The notes under the pieces were generated by a model. The model was not told where the DNA came from and did no database searches. It was given only the letters and a program-made list of their open reading frames with translations. Below, one piece after another: positions 10,462-22,091 of a stretch of DNA of 64,000 bases. Position numbers and translations under genes: made by a program. The first letter of the stretch is position 1. Each line of letters starts with the position of its first letter. The stretch covers positions 1 through 64,000 of the forward strand of contig SSNU01000201.1 of NCBI GenBank assembly GCA_012064415.1, in the 5' to 3' direction. This stretch comes from Gyrodactylus bullatarudis (lineage: Eukaryota; Platyhelminthes; Monogenea; Gyrodactylidea; Gyrodactylidae).

Positions 10462-11487
10462 ATATGCTCTCACCGTTTGCTCAATTGACAGATGATATTA
10501 AAAATCATTTCAACACAATATTTTCATTCAAATTCTGCGGAGAGAAAAGTGAAAAAGCTCACATAGGCCAAGGTAGTTGAAGATTGTAGGAATAGTTTTT
10601 TTGAATACATAGATCAGGTTTATATATTGCTCATGAAGCTTTAAGAAATACGTATTCAGTGTCAATAAACCTCTTGTTTTTTTCAATTCTTCAAAATTTC
10701 TAAATGCAAATTAGTGGTTTTTCGGACGCATATACAAAATTACGTGAAACTCTTCTATATAATACTCTACTACAAGGCTAAATATGGAGCTGGACCAATA
10801 ATGGAATGTTGAGGTGTGATTTTACCATTGGATACATCTCAAATAGGTGTGAATGCAGCAGAAATAAAGTTCTTTGCAACTTTAGGTGTCATAAAAGTTT
10901 GAACTTTCAGTGTATACACTGTACGAGCTTCCATTTTGAACGTAATGTATAATCAACCTATTCTTGAACTAGCCTATTCTTAACATAAATATGTATGTCC
11001 TAGTTGTGGAACGAATTTCACTTTAATTATCTTTAGCTCAAGAAATTCTCATTTGATTATAATCAACAATTCAAGTTTTGCTAGGCTTATCTTAACAAGT
11101 CTCTGGAAAGTTATGAGTAAATTTATACAGTTTGTCTCAAATTTAATCTCTGATGGATTGCTTGGATACTTGGAGTGGGCTACTGCTGGCTACTGGCATC
11201 TCAAGAGTGTAAATCCAACTAACCCAACAATCAATTAAGAGAATCTGGCGAACCATGTAGGAGAATATAAACCAGACGGAGGCGATCGATAGAATTGCAG
11301 TAGAGATATTTATTTTTAATAAACTTTTTATCTTATTGATGCTCTTCAATATTGTTCAAGGCGAATTCTAACCTCTCTCTCTTATGTCGTTCAGTAAGAT
11401 TGGGGACTTATCTTGCATTCACTTGGCTTATTCCTATTCTTGACATTGTTGTATGGAGAGTTCTGTTTCTTGAATTAAAATAGGTAC
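10462..11487. other. No recognised gene (10.5-11.5 kb)
   Basis: AT-rich sequence. Short overlapping frames at 11053-11349 on both strands show no known domain. Confidence 0.3.
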
Positions 11488-11755
11488 TTACGAATAGCTG
11501 ACATCAGGATAATAAGTCTTTTGTATTGACCGAATGGTTTCAGTAGGATTTCTCTTCACAATTGATTTAAGTCGTAAAGCCTCTTGAAGGGAAAACTTTT
11601 TCGAGCGACCAGAGACTGAAGCACGTAGAGTGTGCTTGTCATTTTAAATTCTGCTAACAGTTTTTATTGATACCCCACAATGATCTCTTGATTTGATTGG
11701 AGGAGGTTTTCGATAACACGTTTTTCATCTTCATTTATTCTTTTCATATTTGTGG
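11488..11755 (-). pseudogene. Tc1-like transposase N-terminal HTH remnant
   Basis: Minus-strand reading gives MKRINEDEKRVIENLLQSN, then after frame changes GVSIKTVSRI and SGRSKKFSLQEALRLKSIVK followed by RNPTETIRSIQKTYYPDVSYS and a stop. This matches the paired helix-turn-helix DNA-binding region of Tc1/mariner transposases (a GRPRKLS-like linker followed by the second HTH). It is broken by frameshifts and lacks the catalytic domain. Confidence 0.7.
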
Positions 11756-11759
11756 GGAT

Positions 11760-13100
11760 TTTCACACATTGACTAAACAAATTACTACTTTGTTTCTTGA
11801 TGTTTTTTAAAAAATATTAGCACATTTTTTGATTTTAGTGTAAAATGACTACAAATCTTATATCTTCTCCTAATGAATAATTCAAGCTTTTCACATGAAA
11901 AATGAAACATTTAGCAATAATCAACTTCATTTATAACAACTTTTGATTCTTATTCTACTTATTAAGTGAAATATGGAAGTGTCAAAAATTACATGATTTT
12001 TACTTGCTTAGGATGTGATCAAATCATGGTTTACATGATTAGTTAATTTAAATATCTTATATTTATAGAGTAATAAAACCGTATATATAAAAGTAAAGTT
12101 ATGATATTCAATGAGATGATGAATGATAACAGGACTTTACTTTCTGATACAACTGTAAGTACTTGTAATAAATTGGTCAACTACAATTACTTGTTTTCAC
12201 AAACATAACAATGAATTGAATTGATAAATACTTGTTTTCTTAAGCTTTGATTGCTACAATGCAATGGGGGTCCCTAATGACTAGCAGCCAGCAACAAACA
12301 AACAATTCCATTCATATCAAATACATTATACCTTATTCATTCCGGTTCATTTTTCATCTTCCAGTTAGTTCCTGAAGATTTCTACAAAATTCATATTAAA
12401 AACGTTTTTTTATTATATTTAAGTTATATAGGTAAAAATACTCCACATAAATCGAATCTAAATGATGGAATTTATTTCCTAGTAAATTCTTGATTGATTT
12501 CCTCTACTTGAGTTATTGCTGTTTAAAATGACATTCATTCAATTAACACAGGTAAAAGAGACACGACTTGTGTGAAAATTGAAGTGTAACAGCAATTTTG
12601 ACAATAAAATTGCGTTATTTCTCGGCCTACCAGAATAAAGCAATATTCTTTAGAATAAATCTTATAAAGTATATTGTATTTTAAGGAATTTCCTTGTTTT
12701 ACTAGATTTTACAGAAATTCTCAACTTATATTTCTGATTAATTTAAACTTCGAAATATCTTTCTATCATAACAGAAAGTGGCTTTAACAAAAAGAGTTAA
12801 GATAGCAGTCAGATGCACTAAATTTTAGTATCTAGATTCAGCGAAAAATCTTGAGTCTATGGATAAATTTTCAACCCTATATTTAAGAATTTGTGACTAC
12901 AGTTTAATTTAAAAACCTGTTTCAGATTTCAATTGATTGAGATTACTTGTTTCAAAAAGTGTTTATTTTTATCTATCATAATCACAGGATGTGTCATCTC
13001 TTGTTGAATGCTTAAATTGGACAAAAATTAATGATTTTATTAAATTCGATTTGTTTTATTGAAATCATAACTTTGGTGTTTCGTCTACTATAATTTTCCC
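11760..13100. other. No gene; contains dispersed repeat shared with 32.8-33.25 kb
   Basis: The segment 12140-12275 (AAGTACTTG..., ATTGGTCAA, and a stretch ending GATAAATACTTGTTTTCTTA then GATTGCT and GGGTCCCTA) recurs in two pieces at 32.85-32.89 and 33.16-33.25 kb. In both places it lies near gag pieces of the same Ty3/gypsy family. No coding region is recognised. Confidence 0.5.
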
Positions 13101-13114
13101 AGACATTTCAGTAT

Positions 13115-14485
13115 TCTCGATAAATAAGTCCTGTTTGAGGTGCCTTGGTGTCCATCAAGCTGATAAGTGTTTCTTCAAAGACAAGGAGTGTCATTATTGC
13201 AAGGAAATTGGACACATTGTGAAATCGTATCCGAAGAAAAAGGATAACGAAGCAAATAAAGCTTTTAAAGAAAAACGTGCTAGGATTAATAAAGTCTTGG
13301 AAAATTGTTTTTCTTATTCTTTACCTAATTCTTAATCTGAGGATGAAAGTCAAAACACTCACTGTTCTCAAAAAAGACAGAAGCTTGCGAATATGTGCTG
13401 ACTATGCCACTGGTCTCAACGCTCAGTTGGACGACTATGGTTATAATTAGGGGTCTCAAATTATACAAAAATATTAATGTATGTATTTTTATTGACTAGG
13501 ATAATTGTTTAAGAGTAATTAACCAATACGTATAAACGTATCGAAGTTAATTAAATAAAATTATAAATACATCATACGTATTCTTGATTAATTACTATGC
13601 AAATATCTCATACAATATATTATACGTATTATCTTTTCAACACCATATTTTTTCACAAATGTTTATTGAGAAAAAATGATGATAATATTCAAAATTTTTT
13701 GAGGATATCTATTTTATTATAAATCATTTTTCAATTAATTTTTTATTTGATAGAAAGTCATTGAAATACTTATCCAATACACTTCCTGAATAAGTGTTGG
13801 CTGTTTTCAAATACTTTGAAGAAGAGAAAAAATTTATATAATTTTAAAATTCTTGACTTTCGACAATGGAAAATGGTAGTTCTTTTAATAATATCAAATC
13901 AAGGAGCAAATAATCATGCTCTTCTTGTTTTGGAGGATGTAACTTTGAAGCGTCTATTAATTCAGGGTGTTTTGTATTAACGTGTCTCATTGCATTGAGA
14001 TTATTCGTTTGAAGAGGTAAAATTTCCCTACAAACTTTACATGTGACTGTTGAAAGAGATTTATTTTTTTCAAAATAAGACCAGATCCAGGAAACCATTT
14101 CAATGAGATTAAGAATAAGAATAAAAATGTCATGATTCATGAATCATCATCACAAATAACCAATGCCCTTTGAGGAATAACTGAATTCTTATTGGTTAAA
14201 TCACACGAATGTTTAATATACATTTGATGACTGTATAAAATATTTGTGTTTAAAAGTGTATTAATTTTATGATGTATTAATACATGGTCAATTAATTACT
14301 CGTATTAATACATTATATTTATACATGCCTAACATCATCAATTAATTATATGTATTTATGATGTATTTTTTGAGACCCCTAGTTATAATCTACCTACAAG
14401 TGAAGATATTTCTTTCAAAAATCCATAAGGCAAAATACTTCACAGCCTATAAGCCGCATTCCTACATGTCAAGCTTGGTTGGTCG
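13115..14485 (+). pseudogene. Ty3/gypsy retrotransposon copy 1, split by a hAT element
   Basis: Plus-strand decayed gag-pol. 13115-13335 encodes the nucleocapsid zinc knuckles (RCLGVHQADKCFFKDKECHY and CKEIGHIVKSYPKKK, where the last Cys of CCHC is now Tyr) and the acidic SLPNS-SEDESQN segment. Protease is missing. The RT start follows directly (LKKDRSLRICADYATGL, NAQLDDYGY) and is interrupted at 13448 by a 934-bp hAT element. It resumes at 14382 with NLPTSEDISF and degenerates. Removing the hAT and one 8-bp duplicate restores the frame GYNLPTSED. The same family lies at 28.3-32.0 kb. Confidence 0.8.
13448..14381 (-). mobile_element. Non-autonomous hAT element with BED finger (934 bp)
   Basis: Terminal inverted repeats TAGGGGTCTCAAA and its reverse complement bound the element. 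It is flanked by an 8-bp duplication GTTATAAT at 13440-13447 and 14382-14389, typical of hAT transposons. Inside, the minus-strand frame 14140-13844 encodes a BED-type zinc finger (SWIWSYFEKN; CKVCREILPLQTNNLNAM; RHVNTKHPE), the DNA-binding N-terminus of hAT transposases. The catalytic part is absent, so movement would need a helper. Confidence 0.85.
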
Positions 14486-14489
14486 ATTT

Positions 14490-16159
14490 GATCTAACATT
14501 TCCAGTGCTATGAATTCCACGTGATAACAAAGACTTTTGTAAAAGAATACTAGTGAAAAATTTATCAAAAAATACGATATGATTCTTATGTTCAGGCAAA
14601 TTTTGGCAGACTTTTAGAACATAATCTCCTGATGACAAACCACACGATTTTTCAAGATACCATCATAAATAAAATAATTATGCATGAAACCATCATCGCC
14701 GTCTTTAGAAAAAAAATTTAATGCTCCAATTCGCTTGTTTACATTGTTTTAATCGTGACCTTCCTTTAAATGGAATCATCTGATCATCAAACAGATTGAG
14801 TTTGAGATTGCTGAGTATATGAATTACAATTTTTTCGAAATAACTCTGAGAATTCTCGTATTTTATATAATAGATCAGATAAATTAATTTGATTATTATC
14901 CGAGAAGTGAAGGTTTTGTTGCCAGTCATAAAAACGGTTTCGCGAGATCAAATTTGATATTGACCCAATTCTTGTTTCATTAGACCAGTACATCTAGGTA
15001 ATTTCATAATTCCCATTTTTAGTAAAACGCCAATATATATTTTTGCTTAGTTAATGCTGCCTCCAAGTGTACGACAATTTTGAGTGGCATACATGTTAGA
15101 TTGGTAAGCTATCAGGGAAATGATTTCAGCAGAAAAATTATGAATAAGTAATTCACGTAGTCTTTCAAACACGTCCGAAAATCCACTTATATTCATAATT
15201 TAGGAAATTGAAAGAAGATATATTAAAACCAAACGTACATTTCTTAAAACATCATCAGTGGTAATTCTTCGAAAATGATATTAGTTAAGGATTCATTAAT
15301 AATATTTTATAAATCATGAAAGAAATAGTAAAGTCAAAGAAAATAAGAATAAAATGGAAGCTGAAAAAACACCAAAACTCTACAATAAATAGCAACAGTG
15401 GAGAGAAAAAATTGATAAAAGTAATCCAGAGTTGTTTTTTATGACATTTTAAAGTTGGTCACTGCAGTAAAATCCAATTCATATTTTGGGTCATTCCCAG
15501 TATCTCTAATATCTATTTTGGGAAGTTAAGCAGATTAAGAAATTAATGTAATCCCAATTTCGATTTCAAGAAAGCATGTAACTATTGGGAACCAAATAGG
15601 CTTCAACAAAGATGAGCAAATTTGAATCAGGATCATCGGATTATGGTTCTAAATCGTCATTTATATTATGGATAGCTTTGATATCATTTTTTAATTCGTT
15701 ATCTGAATCCTTTGCATTTGGAATTAAGGTTGAAGAATAAATTTTCCCATTTCTTGTTTTTCTCATATTACATTCACTTTCGATACCGTTTAGTCCCGAT
15801 AGGTCGTATACGACCTCGAGTTAAATCGAATATCAAGTCTTTAGAACCAATCATCTTTAAGTATAAATAGGAGATATATGCATTCGAACTATTGTAAAAT
15901 TTAATGAAAAAACCTTCACATTCTATGACAAGTATTAACGAAGATAATTAGCCCAGTAACTAAGCTAAAATATTGACGTCTCAGGAACAAAATTCAAGAC
16001 ACGTAAAAGGTGCTAATTAGCCCTCAAAATGTGCAAATTACCTATCATTAGATAGATAATGAACTGTAGTTACAGTATAAAAAATTTATTTCATTAAAAC
16101 TAATTAAACCTAGTAATTATTCAATAAAATTAAGGCGAGGTCGTATACAACCGAGAGGG
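14490..16159 (-). pseudogene. piggyBac-type element remnant
   Basis: The minus strand carries a decayed piggyBac transposase: acidic N-terminus (MRKTRNGKIYSSTLIPNAKD, about 15.77 kb), then MYWSNETRIGSISNLISRNR and FYDWQQNLHFSDNNQINLSD. The catalytic-Asp block follows, now DDQMIPFKGRSRLKQC (family form IDEQMIPFKGR), and finally VCQNLPEHKNHIVFFDKFFT, the DNxFTS region. Stops and frameshifts are frequent. The 5' end is well defined: CCCTCTCGGTTGTATACGAC directly abuts TTAA at 16160-16163, the canonical piggyBac target. A perfect palindrome GGTCGTATACGACC lies internally near 15.81 kb and a near copy lies in the terminus. I could not find the other end. Confidence 0.8.
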
Positions 16160-16260
16160 TTAACCTTCAAAATAAGTCGTGTGGTATGTTGCAAAAATTA
16201 TGCTAGGTTTCTTGAGGTGTAAACAGATTAAACAAAATTCAACATCTCTCATTATTAGAA

Positions 16261-16840
16261 TCATTTCTTAAGATGGACATACCATTGTGGAAGTTAAATG
16301 ATCCTGATTTGGGAAAATTCTTCCAAAAGTCCTTTAACTTCACTCTCAATTCCAACGAAAGTTATCGTAAAATGGTCGAGGAAGAATATCAAAATAAACT
16401 CCAGAAGTTGCTTCGATATTACCAGAACCAAAATGTATTTTTGATTGTCGATGAAGCGGATATAAATGGTAACAAATATGTTGATTGCCTGATAGAAATA
16501 CTTAGTAACTCCAGTGTTTCATATTTGGCCAAATCTGGATCGTTCAATGTGTTCTGCCGTTCTTCTTCAAATTATACAGGATGCTTTCATCTTAATCAAA
16601 GTCGACCGTTCCAAGTTCAACCTCCTACTAACAGACGCTGTATGATATAATACTGCTGCAACATCAGCCTTGAAACTCTCATACCCAAACCTTTTCCACG
16701 TGACCTGTCTGTACCATCTATTACACAACATTTCTATGAAAGTTAAAGATGGATACAACTCAATAAATGAGTTGATCGCCTCGGTGAAATTTCTCTGTAG
16801 GAAAAATAGGAAATACTTTGCAATTAGCATCTTTTGAGGA
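16261..16840 (+). pseudogene. hAT-like transposase fragment (lacking BED)
   Basis: The plus-strand frame 16273-16650 begins IPLWKLNDPDLGKFFQKSF and contains VFLIVDEADINGNKYVDCLI, the usual DETTDxxGRYV catalytic block of hAT-like proteins. After a shift it continues LLQIIQDAFILIKVDRSKF, LLLTDAV-YNTAATSALKLS, then YPNLFHVTCLYHLLHNISMK and YNSINELIASVKFLCRKN. These are the second Asp block and the CxxH motif of the hAT core. One stop and one frameshift are visible, so this is a pseudogene. Confidence 0.7.
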
Positions 16841-16849
16841 TCCAAATCT

Positions 16850-17839
16850 CAAGTTTAATAGCGTCCTATTTTTTGATGCCTTAGTTATAAGTTATAACAA
16901 TGGAACACAATGGATTGAGAGATATGACGAAAGGAGGAGAGTAAACAAATCTCATGATGTGTGATTGGCGAAAAAGGGGGTCTCTAGAATTTTTTACGCT
17001 AGAAGACCCCGTGATGAAGTCATCCAACATTAGTCTTGAATGTAAAAAATGAATATAAACTCAAATCTAAAACTTCTTACAAGACCTGCCCATACCGATT
17101 TTCGATTTGAAAATACAGTCAATTTCACACATGATGTCTCGAGATAAATTAAATCTGGAATGAACATCTTTATTTATACCTCTCTGCCCCAAAATATTCG
17201 ACCAATGAGCATTGATTTTTCATTGACCAATCAGAATCAAGTATCAGAAACCAAATTATTTTTATCTGAAACACTTCAAAACTCTCTAAAGATAACCGGT
17301 TTTTGAATAATATCGAGTGTGATACACCATTGAAAAGAGTATTTTTTTCCTTTTTCGAATGAGGACTCTAACTTTCAAAAAAACGTTTATCTTCTGCTCT
17401 ATGATTCAGAACTTCAGTGATGGGAGATCATTCTTCCAGATTATTAAAAGCAAAAATATTGAGAAAATTTATTTTTCAAATTAAATCAGAGTGCATCACA
17501 AACATTCTATTTGTCTAAAACTTCTTCATTTTCTTAAAAAATCGACACTGAAATCGGCAAAAAATGCTTGTTGTTTGTAAGAGATTCAACCTATTTGGAT
17601 GAAATCGTTAAATATTGTCAAAACTTTAAAAATACTCAAATATACCTCTCCAAACAGATTGAAACATCAAAACAATAGATATTTTTTCACAAAAGAAGAA
17701 ATCTTTTTAAGGTAATCTTATCAATTTCTAGGACTCTATTTAATTCTCGTGAAATTTCCAACATCAACTTCAATCATATTATCTAAAACATAAGCCAACA
17801 GGAGAAATAGAGTAAAGACAGAAAAAAACAAAAGGGAGA
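16850..17839. other. Non-coding, left side of a long-TIR element
   Basis: No coding region seen. Position 17110-17205 (ACAGTCAATTTCACACATGA ... TTTATACCTCTCTGCCCCA) is an imperfect inverted repeat of 18190-18290. This suggests the ends of a non-autonomous DNA transposon of about 1.2 kb. The segment 17780-17842 is also repeated at 18091-18153 and 20278-20340. Confidence 0.5.
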
Positions 17840-18290
17840 ATCATGTGGGAAAGGTTTGTTCATTCAACCATTGAATGAAAAATTCATTTTTGCTTATAGG
17901 AGTTTTAATACAGATGGGGGTGTATAGACCACCTAATTTCATTCTAGGGTTAACATTCGGAATAAAAGATAAAAAAATATCATCTCAGAAAACTTATTTT
18001 ATTTCAGTACTCAGTGATGCTTATTTTTTAGTGCTTGAGAAAACTGAGAAAATTATCTTTAAAATTATGTAAAAATTCAATCATGTTACTGTATCTAAAA
18101 CATAAGCCAACAAGAGAAATAGAGTAAAAACAGAAAAAAACAAAAGGGAGAATCCCTGCATTAATTTTATTGGATGATGGTATAGTCGAATATTATTGGT
18201 CGATGAAATTGGGGCAGAGAGGTATAAATATAAACCTGGTTTGACGAAAATTATTATCTTCCCCCATGATGTGTGTAATTGACTGTATAT
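17840..18290 (+). repeat. 451-bp direct repeat, copy 1
   Basis: Identical, as far as I could compare, to 20027-20477 (constant offset 2187). Carries the inner right inverted repeat of the long-TIR element and a 65-codon frame with no known domain. Confidence 0.85.
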
Positions 18291-18720
18291 CGATAAAATA
18301 TTGAGTCTCGATATTATTGACGTCATTAATATCTGTCTAGCCAATCCAATGTCCCCCATTTTTTCGTTCTTAACTTTGGTGTAATATGTTTCGATAATGA
18401 TTCAAATTTTTATTTTCAATGAACACGGCTCATCAATTCAATCAAAATTCTGTAAAGTAATAATTTATTCAAAATCAAAAATGTTTTTTTCTCTACTCTT
18501 AAAATCTCTATGGAATGTCAGGGCTTCTAGTTCCTTCTTTATCTTATCAAGATTCGGAATATAATTTGTCATCTATTTGGTTAATTGCCTCATTTTTCTG
18601 AGTAAACTTTACATTGTTGAATTCGCTATCATTAAGTTAAGTGTTCTTCGAGATTGATTTTGAGCTGAGCTACCGATGACATAGGAAATTTGAGCAAAGT
18701 AAGAAGATGCCAGATTGTTT

Positions 18721-18761
18721 CACAAATAAAGATATCTATTTCGGGCATACTCATCAGTGTG
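18721..18761 (-). ncRNA. Hammerhead ribozyme candidate C (PLE type)
   Basis: Minus strand: CACA (18761-18758), CTGATGA (18757-18751), GTATGCCC, GAAA, AU...AU helix III with the AGATATCT palindrome, U as cleavage-site base, then UGUG (18724-18721) pairing with CACA. TTGCAT upstream is complementary to the ATGC of the loop. It lies about 215 bp downstream of a PLE endonuclease C-terminus on the same strand. Confidence 0.78.
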
Positions 18762-18977
18762 ATACATGCAATATAAATACAGGTTTAACAAATTTGAAAG
18801 AGATGGCCTTATTGGTGCAAATTTTAGCTATACAATTGGCTCCTCCCTGTTACCAGGTCAGAGAAATTAATGTAAGAGATCTGAATTATTATTATTCGAA
18901 ATTTGCACAATGAAAGTGATAATTATTATTGTAGTCAGCGTTTAGTGGAAAGAAGTTCTGTTAGCGAATCAGGATAA

Positions 18978-19235
18978 TTAAGATTTGATCATTGTGTTGC
19001 TACGAAGAACTTGGTAATTTGTTGGTTCGTTTCTGTCTCTTCCCGTCTTCTTTTCATTGGAGGGGGTTGTGATCCTGCTGGTTTTTTCTCCCTCGGTTTT
19101 GGTAGGCTCATTGGTTTCACATGATTCTTTTGTACACATAGATTTGGCTTTTTCGTTAATAAGGTAAGCTTCTGCTGCTTTCAAAATGTAACCGTTTTTA
19201 TCTGATGGTTTGTAGATAATTTCAAAGTTTTGGGG
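18978..19235 (-). pseudogene. Penelope-like endonuclease C-terminal fragment
   Basis: Minus strand encodes NFEIIYKPSDKNGYILKAAE, then AYLINEKAKSMC and a polar tail (TGRDRNEPTNYQVLRSNT) to a stop at 18978. This is the end of the GIY-YIG domain of Penelope-like elements (compare LKTAEAILIEKEQP at 3.1 kb). It is truncated upstream at about 19235, where an oppositely oriented PLE fragment begins. Confidence 0.75.
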
Positions 19236-19258
19236 GAAAACTCATTGTAAATACTAAT

Positions 19259-19423
19259 CATAACTTTACAGCTGAAAAAGGAAGTGAGAACAGCCTACCA
19301 TTCTTAGATTTAAAGCTTTCTAGATACTCGAACGGATCAATAAACAGAGGTATCTACAGAAAGGCCACATTCACAGGGAAGCTGCTCAATTTCAATTCTT
19401 TTGTTCCCATGAAAGTCAAACAA
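19259..19423 (+). pseudogene. Penelope-like RT C-terminal fragment, inverted
   Basis: Plus strand reads NSLPFLDLKLSRYSNGSINR, GIYRKATFTGKLLNFNSFVP. This corresponds to LPFLEIYMNRRNNGEISRKI... TFTGKLMNYNSFAP in the PLE at 9.6 kb. Together with the minus fragment at 18978-19235 it forms a small inverted PLE pair, the same architecture as at 8.2-10.5 kb. Confidence 0.8.
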
Positions 19424-19441
19424 AGTCAAAGTCAAAATCTT

Positions 19442-19783
19442 ACATTTCTTTCCTTTATTTTCTCTGATTTGAAGATGTCGCTGACGTCAGTGTGGCTAAT
19501 CTCTATATAGGACATATTAAAATCATTGCGGCAGCCTGTTATGATATCAATCAAGATTTTTCGATCAACTCCAGTTCCCTCTTCTTGTTTCATATCAAGG
19601 GACCTTTTAATCTCCTCACGAAGAATTCGATATTTCGAAACTTTTGTGTAGGAATAGATTCTGCTTCGATAATTCTTTTAATTGTCAGTGTAGTAACTCC
19701 ATACTTTTTCGCTGAGAATCGAGTGGAGTTTGTCTTGGATAGTTTTTCTGTCTTCTTGAGAGAGATGTTTCTTCATGATGTTG
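19442..19783 (-). CDS. Hypothetical spliced ORF with 30-bp intron
   Basis: Minus strand ATG at 19783 opens MKKHLSQEDRKTIQDKLHSI LSEK. Reading straight on meets a stop. Removing a 30-bp GT...AG intron (gtatgg...taaaag, about 19681-19710) joins it in frame to NYRSRIYSYTKVSKYRILRE and continues through KILIDIITGCRNDFNMSYIE and SDIFKSEKIKERNVRF to a stop near 19440, giving about 108 aa. I do not recognise the family. It directly abuts the PLE fragment, so it may be a gene end disrupted by that insertion, or part of another transposon. Confidence 0.35.
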
Positions 19784-20026
19784 TTGTAATGAAATGAAAG
19801 AGAAATGAATGAAATTCTATGTGACTGTGATGAGACCCCCTCAATCTCATTTGTAATACGAGTCAAAAGAGTCCTCCCCCCCCCCAATATTTTATGAATA
19901 TTAATGAATTTGTGAACCCCAATGATTCATGGGGTTCATCATAGTGATAATAATTTTTATTATGCAAAACCCCCTTTTTTACTCCTAAATAAAAATCACA
20001 ACTATGATATTGAGGACCCCATAGTC

Positions 20027-20477
20027 ATCATGTGGGAAAGGTTTGTTCATTCAACCATTGAATGAAAAATTCATTTTTGCTTATAGGAGTTTTAATACAG
20101 ATGGGGGTGTATAGACCACCTAATTTCATTCTAGGGTTAACATTCGGAATAAAAGATAAAAAAATATCATCTCAGAAAACTTATTTTATTTCAGTACTCA
20201 GTGATGCTTATTTTTTAGTGCTTGAGAAAACTGAGAAAATTATCTTTAAAATTATGTAAAAATTCAATCATGTTACTGTATCTAAAACATAAGCCAACAA
20301 GAGAAATAGAGTAAAAACAGAAAAAAACAAAAGGGAGAATCCCTGCATTAATTTTATTGGATGATGGTATAGTCGAATATTATTGGTCGATGAAATTGGG
20401 GCAGAGAGGTATAAATATAAACCTGGTTTGACGAAAATTATTATCTTCCCCCATGATGTGTGTAATTGACTGTATAT
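20027..20477 (+). repeat. 451-bp direct repeat, copy 2
   Basis: Matches 17840-18290 without indels. Upstream flank 19840-20020 contains a poly-C run (19876-19885) and the small palindrome GAACCCC...GGGGTTC. Confidence 0.85.
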
Positions 20478-20479
20478 AT

Positions 20480-22090
20480 CGAGTCAATATCGAGCCTTGT
20501 CAATATACCGATACAGATATTGAATTCCCTCAGAATCATTTCGATATAATAATACCCCCTGTTCCCTTAGTAAAGATTTCACTCGTTTTTGTGTCTTTAT
20601 AAATTACTCATTATATTTAGTGATCTAATACTCAAACGATTCCAAGTTATAGCTCAATTCTCATGATAGACAGTAAATTTTAAAGGAGGAATGAATTATT
20701 GAGATTTTAAAATATATATTCATTTGATAGTTTTTAAAAATTTATTATTTTCTCAACCTTAAGAGTTTGATGATTTTTTGTACCATGTAATCGTTCTTCG
20801 AAACACACTGAATACTTTTGGATGCAACTATTGTAGGAATTATTCAACTTGAATGTAGGAATCAAAAAACAAGCCTTGATTTGGGTATGAACATTTGGTC
20901 CGAAATTTGACACTAATTTGGATGAGGCGAAGGATTTATTTAACTTAGCCAACCTGTTCTTATCAATGATAGTCCAGCATGGCTTATTTTTATGATTGTT
21001 CTTGAGATAAGAAACCTTATTAGTTTGAATTAGCTTCCTTAATAACCGTATTAAATCCTCTTAAGGCGCAAAATAGTAATCACTGATAAGGAATTTCAGT
21101 AAATTAATAATTTATAGGACTTCATTATTTTCCTTTAGACTTATGTTTTGACAGCATTATTGAAACATTATTGAATTTTAAATACGATTAGTAAAATTAG
21201 TAAAATGGAACGGAGAAACTAGGAACTTTATTTTGATTGGCTATTGTAATTACACGCTGATGCCTAGGGTCCGGACCCCGTGATATTTATAATAAAGGGG
21301 TAGGGTACAGATACACATTTTGTAGTACTGATGCTGAGTTGGCAGGAGAAAAATTCAGGACAGTTTTTTTGTCAAGTTAACTGCATGTTGAATGTGACTG
21401 TAAACCATTTCATCTTTCATCAGACACACAATTTGTCTCTTGCTAAATAAAGATTTACCTAAATTTGACTTAACAAATAAAAATTACTTGATCTAGATTG
21501 AATTTTACATTCTTTAGGGTGAAACATAAGGAAATTTTGTTTTAAAGAGCCAATTGAAAATTTTTCTATCAGATTTAGTCAGCTTTATCTTAGTTAAAAT
21601 ATCGGAAATCAATTTTTGGGCTCTTAAAACTAAAGAGGAATGGATTTTTTAAATTTTTCTTTCAAAATTATCAGCTATTTGTTTCAGAATGCGTTGAATA
21701 TCCCTTCTTGAGTTTGAATAAGCTAACAAACAATTAATTTGAGTCTCTAATAAGCGTAAAATTCCTTTTCACAATCTGATATATTGGATTGTTTTTGTCA
21801 ATCAAAATTATAGGTCTTCTGCATAAATTTTTATGCTGTAAGATCAGTTGTAAAGCAATTGAATAAGCCGAATATGGATCCTTCACGTGAAAAAATTGTT
21901 GAGCTGCATTTTCTTATCAGAGAAAAAATTATTTTGTGGAAAATTCCATTAAGATTAAAAATGTGAATTGATTTTAAAAAATAAGAATTGTCAGTGAAGC
22001 TGTCTTCAGTGATAACAAAAACATCATTTTCTCGCGCATTAAGATCTAACAAGGTCAGCAACCTTTGTGAGGAGTTATGTCTGATACGAC
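20480..22090. other. No recognised gene (20.5-22.1 kb)
   Basis: AT-rich sequence. Minus-strand frames 20734-20952 and 21831-22061 have no recognisable domain. They may be pieces of the transposon whose N-terminus is at 22.1-22.6 kb. GGGTCCGGACCC near 21269 is a perfect 12-bp palindrome. Confidence 0.3.
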
Positions 22091-22091
22091 T

